Assembly: GCA_022316685.1 (NCBI GenBank)
Contig: JAKJHU010000046.1
Location: forward strand, 7,415,001 to 7,479,000
DNA: 64,000 nt
From: Progne subis subis
Taxonomy: Eukaryota > Chordata > Aves > Passeriformes > Hirundinidae
Reading direction: 5' to 3'
Shown here: positions 48,412-60,430 of the stretch, one piece after another
Numbering within the stretch: the stretch's first letter is position 1
Layout: each line of letters begins with the position of its first letter
Notes under the pieces: generated by a model
What the model was told of the DNA's origin: nothing
The model's database searches: none
The model's input: the letters and a program-made list of their open reading frames with translations, nothing else
Program-made: the position numbers and the translations under genes

Positions 48412-51400
48412 TAGCAACAGCACTTTGTGTGCAACGTGGCTTTAGTGAGACCCGTTTGCAGAGCAGATTAATAGATTGTAACTATATTACATACTAAAAC
48501 TGCAATTCTCTGTTCTTTAGCTGGGTGTTACAGAGCATTTTGAACTAAATCTTGCTTCTTTTAGTAATATCTCACTTATATAATGCCAGGTTGTGGGTCA
48601 TCTTCCTGAATGCATGGCCTCATGCTAGAGAGCAGATGAACAACTTCATTAGAGGAGAAAAGGTTGAAAGGGACACGAGAGTTAAAAAAAGGTGAGGGTA
48701 AAGAGTTACAGAACTTCAGGGTCAGTTGGGAAACTGCTTGGCAGCTACCAATCTTAGACCTCTTATGAATGAACAGAAGTCAGGCCTCAGCTGTGATGTG
48801 TTCTCAGGTGTGCCATTACTCACGAGTGTAAGCTCCTCTGGGAGAGGAAGCAGGACTTTATGGCCAAAATTGAGATCTCTCATGAATTCAGACAAGATAT
48901 GTGGGCTTTGAATTGGTAAAGTATATAGGCATGTGCTTAAATAGTTCCCATCTTCATTTACTGAATCATGGTTAATATAATAATTTCTAATTCACGTTTT
49001 TGTTCAAAGGACATTTAAAAAATATTGTTCTGTTTTGTCTAGCTTATGTTTTTAGTGTCTTTGAAGAAAAAATCCCTTGCTAAAACTCTGCATGACGCTT
49101 GCCCCACTGAGACTTTAATTTATCTTTGCCTTCAGTGCCATTATATGCATAATCTATGAATTACTAATAACAAACAAAGATATGCAAAAGAAGTACCAAT
49201 TATTTTTTAAAACATGTCTTAAGGGCACCATGCCTACAGTCAAAGGGTGCAATTTAAAATGAACATGGAAAAATATAAAAACATTATTCAAATCTATCTT
49301 CCAGATAATAAAATGAAAGAGAACAGCAATAGAAGACTATGTGAAGACAAAGGAAAATTTGAAGGAAGAAGGAAAGCAGGCATGCTTCAGTGAAAGTGTA
49401 ATTTAGTGCTGTGGGGGGGGGGAAAAAACCCATAGATTATTTTTTCTGTGTTATCAGTTTGTGGCAAGAATTGTCAAACTATATTGGTCAATTTGTGGTT
49501 GTGAGCATTTATTTTACAGTCTTCTCAATTCATAATAGCTGCTGCAAATATTTCAGAGATAAAAAATGTTGGTAGCATAATTCTAATTCAACATAGCTCA
49601 GTGCAGTTTCAAGGCTGTGGTGAATCATATGCTGCCTCTATCATTCCATTTCTGTTACTTTCAAAACATAGTGAATCATATTTGTTGAACACAAATGTTG
49701 ACATTCTGCAATGAGGCTCGAGTCACAGTTATAGAAGTGGTATAAGAAACAGCAGCTGTCATTTCAGATAGGCCAGCCTGGTGCTTGAGTGGGAAAGCAG
49801 AGCCGAGCAGCAATCCTGTTTGCTGCACAGCAGCTCTCTAAGGATGAGATTAGCTGTTAACAGTTGTGCCAGCCAGAGCTGGGAGATGCAATCTTGTCTG
49901 TCCTGAACCTGGTAATCCAGTACAGGTGCTTAACAGTTCTAATAAGCTTTTGACCTTTTGGGTCTGAGTGGGAGCGGTTGCAATGACATGAGGCCAGTTT
50001 CTATGTGCAGAGCCACTCTGACTCTGTCTGCACTCCTCAGGGCTTCTTCTTACCTCTTGGACCCTGATGTCTTTCCAAAGTTGTGGAAGCATGAGAATAA
50101 GTCCTGCTAGTAGCAGCAAAATTGTTAATATACATGAGATCTCTAAGATTTCAGAGCAGCTGTCTCTGCATTTTGTTTATATAAAACCTTGCATAGTACA
50201 AGTACTTGAAGTTGTGTTGCTGGCAGTGGTGGTAGCAAGTGAATATATTCAGGATGTGCTTGTTGTGAATAGGACTGCTGTGGATTTGTCATCCATCATG
50301 GAATGCTGCCATTATTTTGTCCTCAGGCATGCTTTTAGCTTAAAAAAACACCCATCTAATATTGGGTTACAAAGAGCTGTGTTCAACAGGTAATGGGAGT
50401 TTGGGATCTAGATGTTTCCCTTGTTGGAAGAAACAGCAGAGTACTTTACATTCTTTAGGGCAGCTGGAATTACTTTATTACATTAATAGAGATCTGTCTA
50501 TTGTATTGCTGCTCTAACACTTCAAATTAAAACCAAGGGGCTTTGGAATTATTTGATAAAGTTTAATATGCATTGAGCTGTATGGTTCTGAGGATTCTCT
50601 GCTACCTCACCTACCACATTTTTTTTTAGCTGTTGAGATACTAGAAACCTGTTTTTTTCCTCAGCTGAAAGATGTTTTCTTTCAGCAGTAGCTCAGTGAA
50701 CCCCTGTGGTTTGCGTTGTTCTGAGAAAACTTTGCCTGTTGCAATAGTGCTGTCTCACATTGAAAGCTCAGTGAAACATTAAACTAGTTGACCCTTTACT
50801 CTTATTTCTGCTGAAGGTGAGTTCACCTATGATTTATGACCTAGGGTTTCCAACCTATTGTATACCCCAGGAATTGTTTGCTCGTACTTGACTGTCCAAG
50901 AGTTTTTGAACCTGTTTTACTCAATCTCAATGTGGAATGAATGGTGGTCTCCTTGAAAGTGGGCTGCAGAAATAGCCTTGTTCTAAGACAGTAAGTTTGA
51001 TTTGCAGAATGAATCTGTTTATATAGTGCATACAATGAGAAAGGTCATGTTATTTTTCCTAGAACATTGTCCCCATTAGTCTTAGGCTGACCTGATGGAG
51101 AGATGGGAGGTTTCCAAGGCTTTCAGGAATTTTAGGGTCTCCTTCCCTGACAATGTAATGTTCTATGGGCCAAGCAGCTCTGTCTGTATTTGCATATCCT
51201 TATTGAAAAGACATTTACTGGAACACAGAAAACAAGAGCACTTCCCATATCCTTGTAGTAATGCACCAATATATGCTTAAGGGAATTGAATTTTAGGGTT
51301 TGAAAGAGGAAGGAAATTACCACATATAGAAATAACTGTGACCACCAGAAGTTTAGCCTCAGCAAAAAAGCAGCAGAGCCTCTGCTGATGTAGGCTGCAA

Positions 51401-52699
51401 GATTAGGAAGTTTGTTTTCTTTTTATGAGAAGAGAGAATTCAGAAGGGCCAGCTGAAATTCTTCTAGCAGAAACATTTATCTCTAAGAATGCTTCATCAA
51501 TTAAAACAAGTGGTTTTTCAGGGCTTCTTTCACTTCATTGATGATTAGGACACTATTAAAAAAATGGTAAAGCTGAATAGATTAATTTTCATGTTCTTTA
51601 ATATAAGGTAAAAGTCCCAAATGTGGCATGTAATCATTACTGCCTTAGTGGTTCCAAAGCACTTTATTTTTACTTTGATGGGATGTTTGCAACCATTCCT
51701 TCTGAATCAGAGCAAAGGGAAATATTGAAGTGTCAAAAGTTCCATTTCTGGCCACATCAAAGTATTAAGTCCTGGAAAATATTTCTAGTCTGTAGTCAAA
51801 ATGCCAATCACCTGAGAATAGGACATGCTGCAGAAATGTCCTCAGTATGGAGGAGTCCTTCTAGAAGCAGACCTGGTGCTTTAAGAACTTTCTTTTCTTC
51901 AGGACTCAGCCCAAAGTGTGAGTTCAATATGCTGTTGACCCAGTTCAACGGTGACACGTAGCAGAATTGACACTGTCAGCTTCTGTTAATAATCTTGCCT
52001 TGGTCGGGGCTGAACCAGGTCTGAGGCCAGCTGCTGCTTCCAGCTACCTGAGTCCTGTTCCAAGAACTGCATGCAGGTGCTTTGGGTCAATTGGTGCCCT
52101 TCTGTGTCTAGCTTATGCTGTGAAAACAGAGATTGGCCCTTGGCTGTGTGATTATGTGCTGCTTCTTTCTAGTTCATCTTTCCTATTGAAACAATCTGAT
52201 TTTATTATTTGGTGTTTCTTTAACTGAGCAGACATCTCTGCAGGTATGAAAAAGTCCCTTCAGTTCATCTAATTTGCTTAGTAAGGGGATGGGAGGAGGC
52301 AAGAACTAAAATGGTTGTGGTGTTTTCAGTATCTGAATATTGAGTCAGTAGGAAGAATAATGTCTGTAAGCAATGGCTGAGTGGGTGCAAGATGCTCTGT
52401 GCATTGCACTGAAATACAAAACTCAATTTTCTGGGTACTGACTGTTTCCATCCTGCTCTCATGAGGGACACTGAAAATGACAGGAAATAGCACATCAGGA
52501 GTCAATTCTCAGGTCACTGGTGGCTGAGACTGACAAGCACTCTTCTTTCTTAGGGAAAGTTAAGTCAAAATCTTAGTTAATGGCTGCTATACAAGCTAAG
52601 TAACTAAGTAGAGGTGCTCCCCAGGTGTGTCAGGCTGTCGGGAGCAGTGGGGTCAATCTTAGAGAGTCCCAGGAAGTGGGTGACTTTGGACCTTCAGTT

Positions 52700-52711
52700 C
52701 TCCCCTGCTGG
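52700..52711 (-). promoter_or_regulatory. CTCF-like motif
   Basis: The minus strand reads CTGGCCAGCAGGGGAGA around this core. CCAGCAGGGG fits the first ten positions of CCASYAGRKGGC, and the preceding TGG fits the extended CTCF motif; the last two core positions differ. It lies in a GC-richer patch of about 150 bases. Confidence 0.35.
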
Positions 52712-54929
52712 CCAGGGGCCTGGGAACTGTGCAGATGTGCTCCCCGCTGACACTGCCGGCAGAATCAGCTGCCTTCTGCTTTCCTGCATCTAGACAAAAA
52801 CAACTAGAACAAGGAGTGCTAGGAAACAGCTGAGCACAAAAAAGCTGTAGAGCAGTATGAGAATCATCTTACCCCTCAGACCAAATACTATGACAGAAGC
52901 TGTCAGAAGCAGTTAAGCTGTAGCAGCAGTCTTAAAAGTAAAACCTATATATTCTTGAAAGATTAAGAAAGAACATCTGCATAATTGTAAGCACATTGCA
53001 TTTCATCAAGGGAACTAGAAGTAGCAAATCTCAATTATAAGAACAAATACTCTTACTGAAAAAGGAAACCAAATGTGGTTTAGTACATACCTGTCTACCC
53101 TAAAAACTTTGATGGCTGACTGTCTTCTCTTTGGAAAGAAACTATCCCATAAGCTCCTTGAGCATCTACATTGAAGAAACAATTTCAAATGTTGCTCATT
53201 TGAAATGTGCTGAGCCTACTTGACTTTGTACTACTCCCTGGATAGTGGAATAGATTTGCTGTAGCTCCTTTTATCCTTAGGTTTTTGAGGCTGTGCTTTA
53301 GTTCCACTGTTTAGATCTTGATCTCAATGGTTATAGCTGTTCTGTATAGATACTCTTTAATTCATAGTCACGTGTATGTCACTTATCTATATCTGTAGGC
53401 ATCCTGAAAATGAGCACTTGGTTTGCTTGATTCACATTACCTCAGCCACAGCAAGCAATATTATTAATAGTGAGTAATCACTGACTCCAACAAGATCATG
53501 ACTGATGCATTTCAGTGACTGAAATAACTTTGTGGAAAGGTAGACCTTAAGGTGCTGGCTGGCAGTCATTGCAAGGAGGACAAAACACAATAGTGATATC
53601 ACAAACAGTGATAATTTAGGTAAGGAGCAGGGGTGTCAAGATTGAGCACAATTAAGACCTGTTACTGTGAAGCACACGTGCCAGGTCTAAGCTGCCGCAA
53701 GAACTCAACCTTCACAACTGTTAGGTGTTGAAAACACCCTCTGCCAATAGTGCATGCAACGTGGCTCTGGCTCAAACAGAAGAAACTATTTCTGCCCCAG
53801 GAGAAAAACAACTACTCATGCCTATGTCTGTAAATATCTTCCTTCAAAGTGTGAACAAAATCTCTGTTGAGTCTCAGCAGTGAGTGTCCATGAGGCCTTC
53901 TAAGGGACAGGTATAGCACAGAGTCATCACCTCTCTCCTGGTCTGTCTCCAGGGTGCTGCTTAGTGGTTTATGGCCAGGACAACCCCAAAGTTTGAAAGC
54001 CACATCTTGAAGGGGCAAACCCAAAGACTAGCACAGTATTACTCAGTGAGTACCAGTGGCACAAAGAGCTTGGCAAACTTTCTCAGCGAGTACTCAGCTA
54101 CAAAGTGGTTAAGAATATTCCATTTAAACATCTGCTTTATTTTTTGCAGTTTGGAAATTTGAAAGACAGCCTGTAGATAGAGCATTCCCTCCCTCATACC
54201 GCAATATCCCGTCTTTCTGGGATGTCAATGAATTTGTTGGTGTTCTTAAATGGTTTAATTAAAGTGTTTTCTGGTTTAATGCAATCAACAATGTCTTCTG
54301 TCAGTGCAACACGTCTGGTGCTAATGATGCTTCTTGATGATAGATGTTGTGGGGATAGCTATCAAGGTAGATAGTAACTTAATTTGGGAGGCTTGGTTTC
54401 CTTTAACTTTAGCTGTCAAGATCTGAACAGTTAGTGTCAGTTAGAAAGAAGCAAAGGAAAAGGTGCTTTGAAAGTTTTTCACCTCTTTTGTTCTTTACAT
54501 GGAAATTTAACAGTATAATGACTTGTTTGTAAAGTGATGTATATCTATCTGATTTTGATAGGAAAAAGGAAATCTAGCTTTGGATACAGGACTCAATATA
54601 TTAGGTTAAATTTGTGGTGTTCCTGTGCACATATATATTGCTCTAAAGACTATCAGTATGTAAATGATGTATTTGTGTTTTATATATTTCTGTATTCTTG
54701 CTTGGTCTTTATGCACAAACACTTATTTATTTGGATTTCATGCTGGATCTGTATGTTTAATCAAGGTCCTGGGGTAGCCAGCATGTGCATCTTTCCCTTC
54801 CCTTTCAGCCTGGTGAATCTTCATTAATGTTGGGGGTTTTTTAAATCTTTTTCCCTTTGACACCTCACGGTAGCCAGGGTAGTCTGTCTACATCTAAAGT
54901 TCTCAAACCTCCCAAGTATTCAACTTTTA

Positions 54930-54955
54930 TAATCTTTATAATTTTATAAAGATTA
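54930..54955. repeat. Perfect 12-bp inverted repeat, 2-nt spacer
   Basis: TAATCTTTATAA at 54930-54941 is followed after TT by its exact reverse complement at 54944-54955. It is an AT-rich near-palindrome capable of cruciform or hairpin formation. No promoter or transposon end is evident around it. Confidence 0.85.
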
Positions 54956-55434
54956 ATTTTTTTATTTGTTCTTACTATATTCTGCATTTTGTAGCATTAG
55001 ATAGTGTTCAGGGATGCATTTGAAGCAGACTTCCTTTGGGCCCAATCTTGAAGTGAACCAAGTTAATTGTGAGCAAGGCGATTAGTGTGGGTTATAAAAA
55101 TGATGCCAAATGTCATTGAAATGACTCTTCCACTATATATAAATACACATGAATCTCCTTTCGAAAAAACTTTTTCTACCAAATTTTTAACTTTAAATTA
55201 CAGTAGTTAGCAAGCATGGCTCTTGATGTGAAATAAATATCAGAATATATATTTAAAGTGTCTAAAAATAAATATTTCCGTTTCAAGGCTTTATAAGTCA
55301 ATGACCCAACATGTTGTTGACAGCCAAGATTAAATGCTTACAAAAAAATTGCAAATTTCCACTGACATGCAGACACTCTTTCCTTTCCTGGCAGTTCATA
55401 AAACAACACTTGAGTTTCAATATGCTGCCATCGC

Positions 55435-55446
55435 ACCATCTAGGGG
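55435..55446 (-). promoter_or_regulatory. CTCF-like motif
   Basis: The minus strand CCCCTAGATGGT, within ACTGCCCCTAGATGGTGCG, agrees at 10 of 12 positions with CCASYAGRKGGC. Same orientation as the motifs at 48.4 and 52.7 kb. Confidence 0.3.
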
Positions 55447-56823
55447 CAGTGTGTCTTTAAATCTATTACCAAGCTTGTGCAGACTTCAGAGTGTGGGGAG
55501 AAAGGAAAAGCAGCATGCTTTCTTTGAGAAAAGTTGAGCTTCGAAAGCTACTGGAAGTTTTTCAATGTTAAAAGACAAAGCAGCTGAAATATATTAACAG
55601 GCAAAGAGCAAGGGAAGAGGTCAAAATTGTACATGCAAATGTCCTTTCACATCCTAGTAAGTTTCTGAAGATTCACATGGCTTCAAAAATAAGCTCATTC
55701 CAGGAAAACAATTCACATATTTTTGAGCAGTTCTAATATTAGCCTGTCATTATAATGATATCTGGAAGCCAGTGATATTTATGCTGGTATGAAGTGACCG
55801 ACAAGTTAACTTTAAATTACTCTCCTAACCCCAGTTTCCTTGTGTGTGGGAGTGGTTTCTTTTTAGGAAAAAGTCACTGTTGGTTAATTTTATCTCTCCC
55901 TTTTTTACCCTCAAACCATTGACTAATACTGAAATTTAGCTTAAACATTTCCATTCTTATATTTAAATGCTTTAATCAAGGTTTTAAAAAAACTTATAGA
56001 GTGACTGTCATGTAGTGCTGTTTACATGCAGAAGCTAACTAGGAATTGTGTGAACACTGAGCACTAATATAAAAAATATGGTGCTCTCTAAATGATTTTA
56101 TGATCTGTGAAAGTCAAGAGGCAATAATAGATGTTGCTATTACATAACAGCTATCCCGCAATTGGGCATATACACTTGTAAAACAGGAAAAGAACACAAA
56201 AAGAGAGGACATTTGAATTTTGATATCTCAATTATCAATTGTTGGCCAATTGTTTGTTTAGTAGAAGTTAATCCCCCACTGTGTTAAAGGTTTGTAATGA
56301 GTTCATTATCAATGTGAATCCAGTTCTTTTTTTAATTGACCATGAGCAAAATAAAATAAATTCTTTGGGGGTAAACCCAGGCAATTTTGATTACTTAAAT
56401 TTCTTCATAGTCCAAAAAATACTCTAAGTGCTATTTTATCGCATGGCTTTCTTCATTCATTCTAGTTACTAAATGAAATTCGTTCTAGCTGCTAGCCATG
56501 ACCATATTACTTCAATTATAGGTTCCAACTACTTGTAGCTATTTCTGGTGCAATAAAAGTGCAAAAAATGAAAAAATTAAACTCCCAAATAATTTAAGAT
56601 GGTGATGAAATGGATGGGTGGTGTTGTTAAATCTGTATTTTGCATTCACTTATTTTTCTTGGAGGGGAGGGAAACACAGGTTTTAAACTTCAGACATGCA
56701 GACTTAGAAAACCAAATAATTTAGAAACTTGTCCTTATATATTAATGAAATAACCCATAGTGGTGGGTACCTCCTACATAAACCTGAACAGAGGTGTTGT
56801 ATTTTGAGTCAAGAAAAAAAAAA

Positions 56824-56856
56824 ATTAAGTAATAAAAATAAAATTTATTACTTAAT
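56824..56856. repeat. Perfect 13-bp inverted repeat, 7-nt loop
   Basis: ATTAAGTAATAAA at 56824-56836 and its exact reverse complement at 56844-56856 flank an A-rich seven-base loop. It could form a stable DNA hairpin or an AT-rich RNA stem. It is preceded by a run of A. Confidence 0.85.
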
Positions 56857-59800
56857 ATTTTAAATGCTTAAATTAGTATTTTCTACTGCTTTTTACATAT
56901 GACAGTGACTACCCAGCCAAATAATATACCTGCATAGTATGACTTAGTCTTCTAGAATATTTAAATAAGGACAAACAAATTACATTTTTCCTTCTATTGC
57001 ATTACCTACCAATTAAGAGACCCTGGTGTTTCCCACTCCAATATGTTTGTTAGATGACTACGTCTTCCCGCTCTTACCCATGTGTGAGAGAGGGAATCTG
57101 CAGCTCATTCAGATGTGTGTGAGGTGCACATGATCAGATGATGGATGTTGGAAGAGTTGTTGACCTGACTGATAGCCAGGCTTTTGCGGAGAGTCAGTGA
57201 ATCTGGGTGCTGTTTAACATGACAAAAGTGACTCCATTTGGCTTTAGCTGATTAAAATTCATGAATCAGGGTACTTCAAGCTGAAGCTCAACAAAGGTGA
57301 AATCATATCCAAGAAACTCTTGATGTTGCAACACTACTCCATGTTATGTTGTGGAAATTCAGCTATTGTCTACCAATATTAAATTATACGAGTTTTATCT
57401 GTGCTGACCAAATGGATATTTCTTGCATTTGCAACTAACATGGTGGTTTGTGTTGTGATGAAAAACATAGGAAAACATAAAAAACATCCTATGACCTAAT
57501 TGTTGAGTTCCTCAGTTTTATATATTGCTGAATTTATTCATGAACACAGTCACGAAAGTCCTTCAAGACCCAACAGAAAATGTAGCTCTACGATGTCAAG
57601 TTCAAGAATACTTAATTGGACAGGGAAAAGGAAGAAATGATAACACCATAAATAATGCATGGTGCAGTTCTAAAAAACACTGAAATTTTGTCAGTAGAGG
57701 ACTTTGTTTGGAAAGTGTATATATGACCAAATAAACCCTGCCTTCGGAGATGATACTATAAACAGAATTTTTTTGCCCTTTTTTCCAACTGCATCTTCAA
57801 AATTTGGTGTTTGTACAGATGCATTTCAGATACTCTGAATCCACCCAAATCAAAAACATTCAGGTAAAAGAGTGAGGTTTTGAGGCTGGTTAGTTTATTT
57901 GTCCCAGTGAAGAGTTTCTTTCACTTACAGTGTGGTGCTGATGCATACAGATATTTCTCTAGTCTGCCTTTTATACACTACAGGACCCAGACAATGTAAA
58001 ACACAAATGAAGTGTTGCATTTTCCCCTTCACAGGAAGCTAGGGGTCAAGGGCAAAAGTCAGCATTTGCCTTGAGTAGTTCTGAGTGAGTATAATAGGTC
58101 ATCAGCTATAAATAGATAACATATGTTTGTAGTCTAATGCTTGTATTTCTTTTAACCAAAAAATTGTAAGACTTGTTCAATTCTTTTGTATCTCATCCTA
58201 CATTCAGGTGGTTAAGCACCCTGCCTACTCATATTATGCTGATTAGATGTTCGAGATTTCTAATGGGACAGAGAAGTAAGTTTGATAGAAAATAGAATTT
58301 TTACTCTGTTGGGGTCATACCATGGAAAATCAACCCCTGGGCATTTGTAGGGTTTTAATAATTCTCAGTCTTATGTTTTTCAAGGACTCTGTTGCAATAG
58401 ATGCAGATAATAACACCTTTTAAATGTGTAAATTGCATTCAAGTGGCAGGGGACAAAACAGTTAAACTGTTAAGTGAAAAAGCCCAGCTACACAGGAACA
58501 TTGGAAGAAATAAATAGAAAAACAAAGAAACAATCAAAATCAGGTTGAAAGAATAATTATAAACAATTTAAATTATCTTTGTAGGAAATTTGTGCCTGTC
58601 TGCTTATTAATGTGAAGTCAAATGCTGCAGGTAAGAGTGCCTAGAGGAAATCAAATACCCTACAAATACAAGCTGTGCTTCTGCATTTGACGCACTAATG
58701 TGAATTTTGGATAGAATTTACTCTTCAGTATTCCAGTGGCCTAAAATACGTGAAATGATTGAAATTCTTATTCTTCTAAGCTCTGGTTTTGTAGGACCTT
58801 TGGGAATTCTAAATTCTTTCTAACATGCCTCTTCCTGAGCACCAGTGTGTGATGTGGTTTCCCAGCAGTCCAAGCCAAACTTCAAGCCAGATTCCCTAAT
58901 GGCAAGGTCTGTGCTTATGCACGAAGTTGGCACTGTTGTGAAAGATCTCTGAAATTGCATTTGTGTATATTTTGTTGTATATTTTGTTTTTATTTTTATA
59001 TGTGGGCAAATTCCATGAGTTTTTAGATATGGAAAGATTGATAAATATTTAATATTGTCTTTTGAGCCATTCTAGGAATGACTGGAAGCTTTTTCTCTTA
59101 GCAGTATGGCAATAACTGACAGGTCATGCAAGCCATCTGCTGATCATTTTAAAATAAAGACAATATTACACTGAAATTTAGCACTCACTACATTAGTAGC
59201 AATCTATCGTCTTGGTGTTTCTGCTGTGTTTGCTTTTTTTTCCCCCTTCCCCTCAGCATCATGCTTATTCAGACCAGATGTCATTCTTTAAAAAAAACCC
59301 AGGATGGCTTCATTTTACTAAGGGAAACCCCCTGACATTTGGTAACTTCCTCAATGCTTCTAGTTTCTATAACTTCGCATTGAAGGCTTAATGGGCTTTC
59401 ATTTTAGGTGCCTTGAGCTTTTTAATACAGCTATAATAGCTCAGTCAGCGTTAGCAAAATGTGCTCAGGTTACTGTGGGTTATATCTAAATCTTGGGCTA
59501 TAAGTGTTTCTAAGTAAAAATCTACCAGCAGAAGTGTCCTGCCACAATCATCTAGACGTAGCACCCCTGTGGATGTCCTGTGGGGGTAACAGTGTGCTTG
59601 TTTTGCTTTCATTCATGTCACTTTACAATTAGGAGCTTGGTAGTTGCAGTATCCAGACAGGCTTCAACAAAAGGGAATTCCTTCCTCTGCCTTTATTTTT
59701 GAAATGAAAGTTCCTTTGTTTTTATTTTTTCAGTAATTTCTAACCATCTTTCACTTCTGCTCTTAGGACTCCAGTTAGTTCTTTGATTAAGAATAGCAGC

Positions 59801-59947
59801 TTGAAATGTATCTCATTGCAAATTTATCTCATTTTGGCATTAGCATCACCCATCATCTCAAAAAAAAGTTAATATTATAACATAACCAGGCTTTTCCAGT
59901 TTTTGTCTGTTTGCCATAGACACTTAGACTAAAGTCAGCTGTACTTA

Positions 59948-60430
59948 ATGCAATCCTGTTTTTTACATAGAAGGCTGATGAATTCCTCCCTTTCTGAACT
60001 CAGCAGAAACAGACAACTTAAAATTTCAGACTCTCTCCAGCCTATTCCCAAGAAGTCCTTTTTCCCTGCTACATTGTCTGGTTCTCACAGGATTTTCTTG
60101 TTTTCCATGGAATTGCATATATTTTTACCTTTCCAAACCAACAGAGCCCTAAGAGTTATCCCTTCCCTGGAAAAACTCCTCTACAACATCAATTTTTACC
60201 CTTGTTCATGCTTTCTCATGAGAATTGCTAAGATGCAGCTGGCTTTAGTCTTTACTGCAGAAAAGTGTATTTTCCTAGAAGCCTTTGGAAATATCCCTCA
60301 GGTGAAGAGCACCATGGTGCTCCTCTTGATCTACCCCTTTAAGGATGAAGTAAAGAGTGGAGAATTAGGAATTTATAGCTTTGTATTGAAAATATATAAT
60401 GTGAAAACAGAAGGACTAAATTCTGATTAG
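59948..60430 (+). other. 160-codon open frame, unassigned
   Basis: A stop-free plus-strand frame in AT-rich DNA. The product would be rich in L, F, S and K, without recognisable domain, signal peptide or repeat. It shows no likeness to DNTT, the gene expected upstream of BLNK in mammals. Most likely chance. Confidence 0.1.

Larger units (their letters stand above)
48412..59947. other. Intergenic, no gene recognised
   Basis: AT-rich DNA with two further CTCF-like motifs and two perfect inverted repeats (listed separately). Open frames such as 50067-50393 and 51623-51961 on plus lack recognisable domains. The stretch 55.5-59.9 kb is especially AT-rich and holds very few open frames; no coding exon, CR1 copy or RNA gene was recognised. 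Confidence 0.55.
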
